A stretch of DNA of 64,000 nt from Panax quinquefolius (lineage: Eukaryota; Streptophyta; Magnoliopsida; Apiales; Araliaceae), in the NCBI GenBank assembly GCA_020205615.1, contig CM035170.1, positions 118,615,674 to 118,679,673 on the forward strand, written 5' to 3'. Below, piece after piece: positions 10,691 to 21,972 of the stretch; the first letter of the stretch is position 1; every line of letters begins with the position of its first letter. Below the pieces are notes generated by a model that saw only the letters and a program-made list of their open reading frames with translations, was not told the DNA's origin and did no database searches. The translations under genes were made by a program, and so were the position numbers.

Positions 10691-10938
10691 CTGATTATTC
10701 AATTCGAAAAATAAAATTTCTTCTTTTAAAGTCAAAACATCTATTACGGATACTAACTCGATTGTATCCATGTTTTGATCATTCTTGAATTTTACACCAC
10801 TATGATTATTTTTGAGGTATTTTTGATGGATAAAACCAAGTCTGAATCCTTAATCCTTAATCCTTGTCATTTTGTTTTCTTTGGATTCGTTTCTTTAAAA
10901 AATATATTTTCATCATCCTCGGTCTTAAATGATGATAT

Positions 10939-11125
10939 TATGGAATATCTTTGGCACAGTAGTGCAAAAGATGAATGATTTCTTAAGAATATCTTTGGCT
11001 GTAGTGCAAAGATGAATGATTTCTGAAGAATATCTTTGGCCGTAGTGCAAAAGATGAGCAGTGTTTAAATGAATACATGACCGGTGATGAATATCTTTGG
11101 CTGTAGTGCAAATATGAATATTTGA
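10939..11125 (+). repeat. GTAGTGCA hairpin repeats, A2 5' LTR
   Basis: Four copies of GAATATCTTTGGC..GTAGTGCAAAGATGA spaced 40-60 bp. The minus-strand reading frame here (10925-11191) only reflects the repeat. Confidence 0.85.
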
Positions 11126-11661
11126 TTCGGATGTATATTGATTGATGTTACGGGGATAAAAGATGAGCGATGAACTTTTAAATTCATACATAGAAGATAG
11201 TAGTTTGCATTCTCTACTTAACTCTTCTAATGAATTATTATTTCATTGCGAATATTGATTTAAAATTTGTTGTCTATTGTATTCTATTATATTTTTCCCT
11301 CATTGAAGACTAACGATAATTTGTTGTATATTATCTTAGTCATAATATTCTTTCTTGAGCTAGTTGAGCTCACCCTTTTCCTTTTTGTTCCATTTTTCTC
11401 GGAGGCGAGAATATAAGCGATGCAGTGGGGGTATGGAATGAAGGTTTTAGAAAGAATTGTTTAGTAGTCCTCACCATTTTTGTAAAATAATGTATCAATA
11501 AATGTGATGAGGATTTATTTGAGTATAGATATTGTCAGAAGATAATATTTGTATTCAAACTCACGCTTTTTCTTGTTGTAATAATAAAGTTGTAGTTGTT
11601 TACATACCATGTATTGACAATTTCGAATAGGTGATGTATATACTATTTTGGGGGCGTCAGT

Positions 11662-11672
11662 TAGTATCGAGC
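11662..11672 (+). other. Degenerate primer binding site of A2
   Basis: TAGTATCGAGC in the position of TGGTATCAGAGC, with one substitution and one missing A. A3 lacks the same A, so either a shared change or a systematic base-calling error at CAG is possible. Confidence 0.7.
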
Positions 11673-11828
11673 TTAGGGATATGATCTACTGGCGGAGATG
11701 GGGAATAGAACTAGGAGGAGAGGCGAGTAAATCCTTCGCTAGTGTGTCCTACCTAAGCTTATTTGTTAGTTGGTCGATATATAGGGATATTATGTGATAT
11801 ATTGATTTCCTTAATTAACCCTTGTTTT

Positions 11829-12620
11829 ATGGCGGTATTTGAGAATGTCATTGAGAATGTCAACAATGGAGTGAATGAGACGGTGGATATACCCCTAATC
11901 ACCAACCGGGATAATGTAATATCAGCGAAGAAGGAATTAGAGATATCCGTGTGGTGAGGGAAGAATTAATAGTTACATTTGAAAGCTAGTTGCAGGAAGA
12001 AGCGGTGAGAGTGAGGAAGAAGAGGAACGAGGAGAATTTATTAGAAGAAATTTTGATCAAAATGTAGAACTACGAGATCGTATTCGTGAGCTAGAAAAAC
12101 AAAGTTGAAGAAGCTGCAAGCGGTCGTGGAACAAAGAGATACAACAATTCAAAATTGTGTTACCCGATATGTGATGCTCGAACAAAATCAAGCTTTGGCG
12201 AGAGGTAAGATATTAAAGTTGGAATCGAGAATTCAAATATCAAGGATCAAATTTGAAAGAAGAAACAAGCGAGCGAGTGAGAATGAAGGATGCGTGGGTA
12301 AAAGCATACGACATGTTGATATTGTAGAAAGAGGCGTCAGATCCAAAAAAGGTTAAAATAGATGATATACATTTCTCTTTTGGAATGATGATTGGAAGAA
12401 CCCAACATCGAGTTTTAAATTACCTATACAGGCGGTCGATCTCAATTCGATATGGATCGAAGATTGATGATTCGGATCATGAATCGAGAATACGATGAAG
12501 CGATTGAAGGTGGAATATGCCCTATAGAAAAGTCAATTCCAACGATAGTAACGACACCAAATGCTACCCTGACAAGTCAAAGCCGGGTAGTTCAAAGGAA
12601 GCGGTTGTCGTGACTTCCCA
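11829..12620 (+). pseudogene. A2 gag-position ORF with coiled coil (novel)
   Basis: The ATG at 11829 opens MAVFENVIENVNNGVNETVD, matching the gag N-terminus of A1 and A3 for about 30 residues. From about 11917 to 12570 the sequence is unrelated to the A3 gag: no capsid domain and no CCHC zinc knuckle. Readable pieces are charged and heptad-like: NVELRDRIRELEKQ (about 12058-12100), then KKLQAVVEQRDTTIQNC and ILKLESRIQI (frame 12105-12356), followed by a Pro/Thr-containing segment (CPIEKSIPTIVTTPNATLT, about 12518-12575). Homology with A1 resumes at about 12575 (AAGTCAAAG). At least three frameshifts split it. Function unknown. It could be a substituted structural protein or a captured fragment. 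Confidence 0.6.
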
Positions 12621-12639
12621 ATAAGTGAGGAACCCGACG

Positions 12640-13200
12640 AAGTTAGTATGGGTTAGTTAATTATAATTCTTGCGAAGTTTATACCTTATTAGATACCAGT
12701 TCTACCCATTCTTTTATCTCTCTTGCTTGCGTTCAACGTTTAAACTTGACTCAGGAGAAATTAGACTTTGACTATCTGTGGAAAACTCAGTTAGGAGAAA
12801 CTTTCATCACATCCTTTGTTTATAAATCTTGTTTGATTCAAGTTGGCACCATTACCTTACCATTGACCTTATCTCTTTAAAGATACTTGCTTTTGATGTG
12901 ATTTTAGGGATTGATTGGTTAACTACTCATCATGCCAAAATTGATTGTTTTCGTAAGGTTGTTAGTTTTCATATTCTAACCAACTGTTATGCAATTCAAG
13001 CAACTAAACCATTAAAATCGATCATCATCATATCTAATCATAAAGCTATTCGTTTATTAAAAAGCGGATGTCAAGCTTTCTTAGCCCATGTTATGGATTT
13101 GAATAAAGACACGTCAAATTTGAATAATATTCTGTTGTTATTGACTTTCTGACGTATTTCGAAGAACTTCCGGTCTACCCCAGAGCGTGAAGTTGAATTC
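12640..13200 (+). pseudogene. A2 retropepsin
   Basis: Active-site region reads LLDT..STHSFIS near 12690-12720; the usual Gly after DT reads as Ser. Then QEKLDFDY and, in frame 12829-13152, ILAFDVILGIDWLTTHHAKI and the linker leading to RT. It aligns with A1 and A3 throughout. Shifts at about 12780 and 13135 break it. Confidence 0.85.
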
Positions 13201-13910
13201 TTTATTGATCTTGAACTGGTACAAAGCCCATTTCTAAAACCCCATATCGAATGGCTCTATTGAACTTCAGGAGTTAAAGGTCCAACTACGAGAATTGTTG
13301 GACATCGGTTTCATTAGATCTAGTACATCTTCTTGGGGTGCTCTGTTTTATTTTGTAAAGAAGAAAGGCGGAGTATATCGACTTTGTATTGACTATCGGG
13401 AATTGAACCATGTCACCATCAAGAATAGGTATCCTCTACCTCGTATTGATGACTTGTTTGACCCATTTGAGGGGCACAATTCTTTTCAAAAATCGATCTT
13501 CGATTACGGATATCATCGGTGAAGATTAGAGGCGAGGATATTCAAAGGCGCCTTGAACTTCGGTATGGGCATTATGAATTCTTAGTCATGTCTTTCGGAC
13601 TAACTAATGCTCTATGGCTTTCATGGATATGATGAACCGAGTATTCAAGGAATATTTGGATCGTTCGTTGTTGTCTTTATTGATGACATCCTTATATATT
13701 CCAAAAAGCCGTGAAGATCATGAGCACCATTTGAAATTTGGTACTCCAAAGGCTTCGTGAAAACCAACTATATGCCAAATTGAAGAAATGCGAGTTACGG
13801 CTTGAGGAAGTAGAATTCCTTGGGTGCGTGGTGTCGAAACATGGAGTATCTGTTGATCCGTGAAGATTGAAGCAATACAAAGTTGGGAGAACAACCAAAG
13901 TAGGTGGTGA
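13200..13910 (+). pseudogene. A2 reverse transcriptase
   Basis: [20 protein letters not shown] and [19 protein letters not shown] (frame 13295-13522), SVFGLTNA-type block near 13590, and catalytic FIDD at 13676-13687 followed by ILIYSK. Catalytic Asp residues are kept, but the frame changes at least three times. Confidence 0.9.
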
Positions 13911-13914
13911 AAAG

Positions 13915-14470
13915 ACGTAGCTTTTGGGCTTAGTTGGTTATTATCGGAGATTAGTGGAAGGTTTTCTCGAATCGCTACTCCATTAACTCAATTAACTTCG
14001 GAAGGATACAAAATTCGTTTGGAGCGAAGAATCGCGAGAAAGTTTCCAAGAGCTTAAGAGGAGACTTATTTAAGACTGTTCTAACAATACCATCTGGTTA
14101 GGATGGATTTGTTATCTCTGATGATGCTTGAGAGCAAAGGGTTAGGATGTGTTCTCATGCTGGCGTGGGAAAGTCATAGCCTATGCCTCGCGACAACTTA
14201 AAAAAGAGTATGAGAGGAATTATCCTACTCATGATCTAGAGTTGGCGGCGATCGTTTTAGCGCTAAAAATATGGAGGCACTATCTATATGGGGAGAAAGT
14301 GGAGATATATTGGACCATAAAAGCCTTAAATATTTCTTCACACTCAAAAGAACTCAACATGCGGCAATGACGTTGGCTCGAGCTATTGAAAGACTACGAC
14401 CACACTATTGATACCATCTGGTAAAAGCGAATGTGGTGGCGGCGATTGAGTAGAAGATCATATACGGAAC
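13915..14470 (+). pseudogene. A2 RNase H region
   Basis: GLVGYYRRLVEGFSRIATPL-like block near 13925, then [40 protein letters not shown] in frame 14149-14370, and a degraded LSRRSY end near 14450. Same order and spacing as A1. Confidence 0.88.
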
Positions 14471-14499
14471 GAGTGCGATGATGTCAAGTATACGCATAG

Positions 14500-15730
14500 A
14501 GCCAACTTTAATAGAAAAAGTTAAGGTTGCTTTCGACCCAACCGGAAACGATGCGTATGAAAAGAAAGTACAAGAAGGAGCTATTAGGAAGTGAGAATTG
14601 ATGAAGAAGGATTACTTGAGTCCACTCTAGACTTTGTGTTCTAACGACTACGATTTGAAGTACAAGATTATGATGGAGGCACAATCGCCATTTGCAATCC
14701 ATCTGGAAGTACTAAAATGTATCGTGATCTTGACATACATTTTGGTGGAACAATATGAGAGAGAGATTGCAAAGTTTATCTCGATGTGTTTAACTTGCCA
14801 ACGTGTAAAAGGCGGAGCATCTTGTACCTAAGGGTCCGTTGCAACCACTTGAGATTCCGGAATGGAAGTGGGAACACATTACTATGGATTTAGATTATGG
14901 GTCTTCCTACGGTTTCTCAAGGCATCAATGCTATTTGGGTTATTGTTGATAGATTAACCAAGTCTGCTCATTTCTTGAAATCACGGAGACTTATTCCTTG
15001 AGCGTCTTGCTAGTATATGCGTGAATGAGATTGTGAGGTTGCATGGCATACTGTATCCATAGTTTGGATCGTGACCCAAGATTCACTTCAAGATTTTGGG
15101 TTAGCTTGCGAAAAAGCTATGGGCGCGGATTTGCGATTTAGTTGGCATACCATCCCCAAGCGGACGGACAATCGAGAGAGGACTATTCAAACTCTTGAAG
15201 ATCTATTAAGACTACGTGTCCTAGACTTCAAGGGTAGTTGGGATAAGTATTTACCATTGGTGGAATTCTCCTACAACAACGAGTTATCGAGCAAGTATAG
15301 GTGTAGCTCCATTCGAAGCATTATATGGGCCGAAAATGTCGATTCTCTCAATATGTTGGGATGAGGTGGGTGAAGCAACATTGTTGGGACCCGAGTTAAT
15401 ACGTATGACTATCACCGAAAAGATCCAAATGATTCGACAGCGTATACAAAGCGGCACAAGATCGACAAAAGAGTTATGCGGATCTTCATCGAAAGGACGT
15501 GGAATTTAATGTGTGGGGATCGTGTATTGTCATGAGTTGCTCCGTGGAAGGAGTTACAAGATTTGGGAAGAGAGGAAAGCTTAATCCACGATTTATTGGT
15601 CCATTTCAAATTCTTGATAGGAGTAGGAAATGTAGCCTATAGACTTGCGTTACCTCAAAGTATGTCTCGTGTTCATAATGTGTTTCACATATCTCGTACT
15701 TCGTAAATATGTGAAAGACCCGAACCACGT
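14500..15730 (+). pseudogene. A2 integrase
   Basis: Zinc region with FISMCLTCQRVKGG at about 14775-14815. Core with MDF (first Asp, near 14885), SLDRDPRFTSRFW-like block near 15065 and DNRERTIQTLEDLLRL near 15165 (catalytic Glu). Then [24 protein letters not shown] sequence and the C-terminal region with GKLNPRFIGPFQI-like and SRVHNVFHIS (15660-15690). Several frameshifts. Confidence 0.88.
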
Positions 15731-15734
15731 TATT

Positions 15735-15945
15735 GAGTTAGAGCAGGGACGAGATAGATAAGAAGACTTAACGTATGAGGAGGTACTGTCAAGATTTTGG
15801 ATAGGAAGGAGCATGTCCTACGCCAAGAAAGGTCATACCACAAGTTAAAGTTTTGTGGAGGAATCATGCTTTATAGAGGAAATGACACGGGAATTGGAAA
15901 GCGGAAATGAAAGCGAGGTATCCTCACCTTTTGAAACACACACCA
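15735..15945 (+). pseudogene. A2 chromodomain-like C-terminus
   Basis: C-terminal tail of pol: LTYEEVLSRFWIGRSMS near 15770 is a frame-shifted form of the YEEVPVKILDRKEHVL block. Then KVLWRNHAL-like and EEMTRELESGNESEV, ending in RYPHLF-type sequence near 15920. In chromoviruses this tail carries the chromodomain that steers integration to heterochromatin. Confidence 0.75.
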
Positions 15946-15977
15946 GTCGTACGTCGATTTCGAGGACGAAATTTCAT

Positions 15978-15989
15978 AAGGAGGGAGGT
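15978..15989 (+). other. Polypurine tract of A2
   Basis: AAGGAGGGAGGT directly before the 3' LTR, preceded by the family-wide GAGGACGAAATTTCAT. It primes plus-strand DNA synthesis. Confidence 0.9.
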
Positions 15990-18738
15990 TGTAAGACCCC
16001 GAAATTTTTAAATAAAAAGGAATTTCCTTTATTTATTATTTTGAAATAGTAAGGGTTGATTTGATTAATGTGGATACTTAAGGGTTAAATACATAAATAT
16101 TTCAAAATAAGCAAGTGGTTATAAAATATTCATTATTGTCGGGGAATATTCGTTTGGTCGTGGAATATTAAATGATTGTCGAGGGAATATTAAATGCTGA
16201 CAGTATGACCATGTGTGGGCCCCATAACTTGGAAAGCGATTGGATAAAGAAAAGCGACAAATATAAGTTGTTTTTAAATAACGGCGTAGTTATTTAAGTT
16301 AATCTTGTTTGAATACCGGTGGTTAAAACACACTAATATGGCGTTGTTGAAAGCGATTTTAAAGCCAGTATTGCACCAATTATTGATTCTTACGTGAAGG
16401 CACTACTCAATAATTGTTACGATAATTCTTATTCGATATTTTATTTTATTGATTCAATAATTCTTTGCGTTGATATTTTATATTCTTTGTTGTTTGATAA
16501 TTGTCATTACACAAGTATTTTTCATTATCGAAGCAATAATTCATATTATCTGAATAATATTATTAGATAACATTATTGGCAATGTCTAGAAAGTTACATC
16601 TAAGGAGAGGTTTGGTCACCTAATTGCGGGCCATGATGAAGAAATTCTTATTGGAAAGCCCCTCTTTCCAGGAGCGCTTTTGGTTGTCAATATTGTGATT
16701 ACGTAATATTATTTATGAATAATTAATTATTGATTCATATGATGAGAAAAATATTGATTTTATGTGGTTATAGATGGAGAAAATTTTTATAGTGACAATT
16801 GTTGAAAATTGAAATTTTATCTTTTACGATAAAATAATTCATTTAAATATATTATTTTAATAATATATTAATGGTGATATTTTTACAACGAATGTGGGAT
16901 ATATGAGTATACGAGGAGGAAGAGTATTTTATTTGCAATAAATGTTTAAAACATGTTAAACATGTCGGTGGACCCCATTTATTATTTGAAATTTGATTAT
17001 AATGTAAAATCGCCCGTTTGTGGATTTCGGTCGATTTCTGTTTGGAATTCGGAAAACTTTCTTCTGCAAAGTTGTAGAGAATTGAATTTCCTATAAAAAC
17101 TCGCGAGATTCGAATTTTCTGATGAAAGAGCTATTTATTATGAATTATTGAAGTTCAAGCTCAAAATAATTAATTTTTGGAAGTTTTAATTATTTTTATT
17201 ATGAAAACGTTTTTTTGTCATTAAAGGTGGGTCTTGCATGTGATGTAAATGCTGAATTCAGATCCTTAAAAGTGGTAGCAGAGAATTTGTAATATTAATA
17301 TTATTATTTTATTAAATTTTTCTTTTTGGTGTTCTAAGATTTTCCTATAAATAGGGTCTTAGGTTAGAATTGAAAATCACACGAAGCTGAAGTTTTCTCT
17401 CTATATTATCGGCGTATTCTTGTGAGTATTTTGAGTATACTTTGAGTATTGCTAGGCGATTGCAAGTTCCTTCAAAGACCTATATCTAGATTCTAAAGTA
17501 GAAATCTTGATCTTTCGAGGTAAGGAATATTATTTTTTCAGTAATGATATTATTTCTTCAATATCATTATCTTTGAAATGTTGATCTGAAGTTTTATCAA
17601 ATTTGGAACTTTTTCATGTCGGGGTTCTTATTCATGGGTTCTTATTCACGATTCTTATTATTCTTATTCAGTCTATTAATTCATTAAGCGTGAAGATGTT
17701 TTTGTGGAATTTCTATCTTTTGGTGTAGAGTTTCTTATTCGTATCTGGACTATTCACGATACTGGTACTATTCATCGAAAAATAAAATTTCTTCTTTTCG
17801 TCGTCAAAAACATCTATTACGGACTAGCTAACTCGATTGTATCCGTGTTTTGATCATTCTTGAATTTTACACCACTATGATTATTTTTGAGGTATTTTTG
17901 GACGTAGATAAAACCAAGTACTGAATCCTTAATCCTTAATCCTTGTCATTTTGTTTCACTTTGGATTCGTTTCTTAAAAAAAATATTTTCATCATCCTCG
18001 GTCTTAAATGATGATATTATGGAATATCTTTGGCCCAGTAGTGCAAAGATGAATGATTTCTTAAGAATATCTTTGGCTTGTAGTGCAAAAGATGAATGAT
18101 TTCTGAAGAATATCTTTGGCCCGTAGTGCAAAAGATGAGCAGTGTGTTTAAATGAACATGACTAATCGATGAATATCTTTGGCTGTAGTGCAAAGATGAA
18201 TATTTGATTCGAGATGTATATTGATTGATGTTACGAGGATAAAAGATAGATGATGAATTTTAAATTCATACATAGAAGATAGTAGTTTGCATTCTCTACT
18301 TAACTCTTCTAATGAATTATTATTTCCACGCGAATATTGATTTAAAATTTGTTGTCTATTGATTCTATTATATTTTTCCTGTTGAAGACTAACGATAATT
18401 TGTTGTATATTATCTTAGTCATAATATTCTTTCTTGAGCTAGTTGAGCTCACCCTTTTCCTTTTGTTCCATTTTCTCGGGAGGCGAGAATATAGCGAGTA
18501 CGAAGTGGGGTATGGAATGAAGGTTTTGAAAAGGATTGTTTAGTAGTCCTCACCATTTTGTAAAATAATGTATCAATAAATGTGATGAGGATTTATTTGA
18601 GTATAGATATTGTACAGAAGATAATATTTGTATTCAAACTCACAGTTTTACTGTTGTAATAATAAAGTTGTAGTTGTTTCTGTACCATGTATTGACAACT
18701 CAGAATAGGTGATGTATACCTATTTTGGGGGCGTCACA
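15990..18738 (+). repeat. A2 3' LTR
   Basis: 2749 bp, TGTAAGACCCCGAAATTT to GGGGGCGTCACA. TATA box CTATAAATAG at 17345-17354, TTATTCACG repeats at 17625-17775, four GTAGTGCA repeats at 18022-18200, AATAAA at 18661-18666. Compared with the 5' LTR the short-repeat array is contracted. Confidence 0.93.
17345..17354 (+). promoter_or_regulatory. TATA box of A2 3' LTR
   Basis: CTATAAATAG. From this LTR transcription would run out into the A1 integrase remnant. Confidence 0.7.
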
Positions 18739-19320
18739 GTTGGGATGAAGTAGGTGAAGCAAAATTGTTGGAACCAGAGTTGGTACGTATTACTACAAAA
18801 AAATTCAAATGATTCGACAACGTATACAAATGGCACTGGATCGACAAAAGAGTTATGCGGATCTTCATCGAAAGGACGTAGAATTTAGTATTGGGGATCA
18901 TGTATTGTTGCGTGTGGCTCCATGGAAGGGAGTTACAAGATTCAGAAAGAGAGGAAAGCTCAATCCATGATTTATTAGTCCATTTCAGATTCATGATCGA
19001 GTAGGAAATGTGGCCAATAGACTCGCGTTACCTCCAAGTATGTCTCGTGTTCATAATGTTTTTCACGTATCCGTGCTTCAGAAAATATGTGAAAGACCAA
19101 CCACGTTATTAAGTTGTAACAGGACGAGATAGCCAGAAGACTTAACGTATGAAGAGGTACCTGTCAAGATTTTGGATAGGAAGGAGAATGTCCTACGCAC
19201 AAAGGTCATACCACAAGTCAAAGTTTTGTGGAGGAACCATACTATTGAAGAAATGACCTGGGAGTTGGAAACAGAAATGAAAGCGAGGTATCCTCACCTT
19301 TTCAAACACAGTGCATGACG
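18739..19320 (+). pseudogene. A1 integrase C-terminus and chromodomain
   Basis: Continuation of the A1 integrase after A2: DEVGEAKLLEPELVR, RQKSYADLHRKDVEFSIGDH, LLRVAPWKGVTRFRKRGKLN and SRVHNVFHVSVL near 19040-19080. The chromodomain-like tail YEEVPVKILDRKENVLRTK, VKVLWRNHTIEEMTWELE and MKARYPHLFKHS ends near 19318. The block is nearly uninterrupted and is the best-preserved copy of the tail in the window. A stop near 18969 (Arg to TGA) interrupts the C-terminal domain. Confidence 0.9.
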
Positions 19321-19347
19321 ACGTCAATTTCGATGACGAAATTTCAT

Positions 19348-19360
19348 AAGGAAGGGAGGT
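19348..19360 (+). other. Polypurine tract of A1
   Basis: AAGGAAGGGAGGT immediately before the 3' LTR of A1; one base longer than in A2 and A3. Confidence 0.9.
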
Positions 19361-21972
19361 TGTAAGACCCCAACTTATTATAAATGAAATTTAATTTCTC
19401 TATTTATTATTTTGAAATAGTAAGGGTTGAATTGATTAATGTGGTTTGTTATGGATAAAATGCGCAAATATTTCAAATAAACAAGTTGTTATAAAATATT
19501 TATTGTTGTCGGGGAATATTCGTTTGGTCGTAGAATATTCTTATCGCGTTGAGAATATTCGCATATGCACCAATGGCGAAACCTTGTGTGGGCCCCATAA
19601 CTTGAAATCGATTGGATGAAGAAAACGATAAAAATAAGTTGTTTATAAATAATGGCGTTATTATTATTTATTATCTTGTTGAAATACTAAATTGGTTAAA
19701 ACACAAGATGATACTGCGGTATTACACCAATTATTGATTTTACATAAGAAAACACTACTCAATAATTGTTACGGTAATTCTTATTCAAATATTTTATTTT
19801 ATTGATTCAATAATTGTTGCGTTGATATTTTATATTACTTGTTGTTTGATAATTGTCACTACACAATTATTTTTCATTATCGAAGCAATAATTCATATTA
19901 TCTGAATAATATTATTAGATAACATTATTGGTAATGTCTAGAAAGTTCATGCTCAAGGAGAGGTTTGGTCACCTAATTGCGCACCAAAGAAGAAAAAATT
20001 TTTATTGGAAAGCCCCCTCTAATTTCTTGGGAACTACCGATTATCGTGATTGTGATTACGTAATATTATTTGTGAATAATTATTTATTGATTTATATGAT
20101 GAGGAAAATATTGATTTTTTGTGGATATAGATGGAGAAAATTTTTAAAGTGACAATTGTTAAAAATTGATATTTTATCTTTTTCGATAAAATAATATTTT
20201 ATTATATTATTATAATATAATAATGGTGATATTTTTACAATGAATGTGGGATATATGAGTATATGAGAAGGAAGAGTATTTTTGTTGCATTAAATGATTA
20301 ACACATGTTTTGTGTGTCGGTGGACCCCATTTCTTGACTGAAATTTAATTATAGCTTGTAAAATCGCCCGTTTGTGGATTTCGATCAATTTTTGTTTGGA
20401 ATTTGGAAAAACTTTCTTCTACAACGTTGTAGATAATGGAATTTTCTATGGAAATGACATAAGGTTCGAATTTTTCTGACAAAAGGGCCATTTATTATGA
20501 ATTATTGAAGTTTCGAAATAATTGAATTTTGGAAGTTTTAATTATTTTTAATAAGAAAAATGTTTTTTGTAAGTTGTGTGAGGTGGCTACTTGGTGGCTG
20601 ATGTTTTGGGCAAAATAAGGGTGCGAGAAAATTTTAAAAAATATATTAATATTTTATTAAATTTTCTCGCTTTCGTATTCTAGCGATTTTCCTATAAATA
20701 GAAGAAGTCTTGGGTTAGAATTAAAATCACACCGTAAAGCTGAAGTTTTCTCTCTTTCTCTCTATATATTATCGAAGCGTATTCTTGTGAGTATTTTGAT
20801 ACTTTGAGTGTTCTTATATCTGGTCTAAGTTCCTTCAAAGACTATATCACGATATTCCAAATGTAAATCTGTCTTTTCGAGGTAAGGGATGTTATTTTCT
20901 TCTTAAATGATATTATTTTCTTCAATATCATTATGTCAAAATATTGGTTTAAACTTTTTATATCAAATTTAAAAATTTTTGTGTCGGGATTACTTATTCA
21001 CGTATCGACACTTATTCACGATAATACACTTTATTCACGAATCGACACTATTCATGAAAAAAATTAAATTTTTATTTTTCGTCAAAATATCTATTATGGA
21101 TACTAGCTTTGATTGTATCCATGTTTTGATCATTCTTAAATTTTACTCCACTATGATTATTTATGAGGTATTTTTGGACATGGAATAAATTTGAAATCTG
21201 AATCCTTAATATTTATTCTTTTGTTTCATTTGGATTCGTTTTCTTTAAAATATTTTTCGTCATCCCCTCGGTCTAAATGATGATATTATTGAATATCTTT
21301 GGCATGTAGTGCAAAGATGAATGATTTCGATGAATATCTTTTTCAGTAGTAGTCAAAGATGAGCAGTGTTTAGATGAACATGTGACCAGTGATGAATATC
21401 TTTTTTTGTAGCGTAGCAAAGATGAATATTTAATTCCGGATATATATTAATTGATGTTACGAGGATAAAATATCGACGATGAACTTTTAAATTCATATAT
21501 AGAAGATAGTAGATTGCATTCTCTACTTAACTCTTCTAATGAATTGTTATTTCATTGCAAAGATTGATTTAAACCGGTTGTCTATTGTATTCTATTAGAT
21601 TTTCCCCGTGAAGACTAACGATAATTTGTTCTATGTTATCTTAGTCATAATGTTTTTTTCTTGGGCTAAATTGAGCTCACTCTTTTCTTTTTTTATTAAA
21701 TTTTCTTCTCTGGAGAGGCGATAATGTAATCTTAGAATGAGGTGTGGAATGATGGTTCTAGAAAGTCATTTTAGTAGTCCTCACAATTTTTATAAAATAA
21801 TATATCAATAATTATAATGAGGACTTATTTGAGTGTGGATATTGTCTAGATGACAATATTTGTATTTAAACTCACAATTTTTATGTTGTATTAATAAAGT
21901 TGTAGTTGTTTCTGTATCATGTATTTTGACGACTCAAAATGGGTGTTGTATACCTATTTTGGGGGCGTCACA
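19361..21972 (+). repeat. A1 3' LTR
   Basis: 2612 bp, TGTAAGACCCCAACTTATTA to GGGGGCGTCACA. TATA at 20692-20701, TTATTCACG repeats at 20988-21060 (about four), three GTAGTGCA repeats at 21290-21430, AATAAA at 21893-21898. It is followed by TTCAT, the right copy of the target duplication. Confidence 0.93.
20692..20701 (+). promoter_or_regulatory. TATA box of A1 3' LTR
   Basis: CTATAAATAG; CGAGGTAAGGGATG follows at about 20878. Confidence 0.7.

Larger units (their letters stand above)
8866..11659 (+). repeat. A2 5' LTR
   Basis: About 2.79 kb, TGTAAGACCCCGAAATTT to GGGGCGTCA; the terminal CA is not readable. AATAAA at 11583-11588. The TTATTCACGAG array at 10490-10690 has about ten copies, the longest in this family here. 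The longer LTR compared with A1 is partly explained by repeat number. Confidence 0.92.
8866..18738 (+). mobile_element. Ty3/gypsy element A2, nested in A1
   Basis: LTRs 8866-11659 and 15990-18738, target duplication GTTGG at 8861-8865 and 18739-18743. The A1 integrase reading resumes immediately after it. The internal region is about 4.3 kb. Its pol matches A1 and A3 closely, but the gag position is occupied by an unrelated coiled-coil region. Many 1-2 bp shifts break the reading frames. Confidence 0.95.
3028..21972 (+). mobile_element. Ty3/gypsy element A1 (interrupted by A2)
   Basis: A family-A LTR retrotransposon with LTRs at 3028-5520 and 19361-21972 and the target duplication TTCAT at 3023-3027 and 21973-21977. 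The host B1 sequence resumes directly after it. Without the nested A2 (8866-18738) the internal region is about 4.0 kb. Order is primer site, truncated gag, protease, RT, RNase H, integrase, chromodomain-like tail, polypurine tract, i.e. Ty3/gypsy order. Stops and frameshifts show it is dead. Chromovirus clade assignment (Tekay/Del-like) is from protein motifs and long LTRs. Confidence 0.95.
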
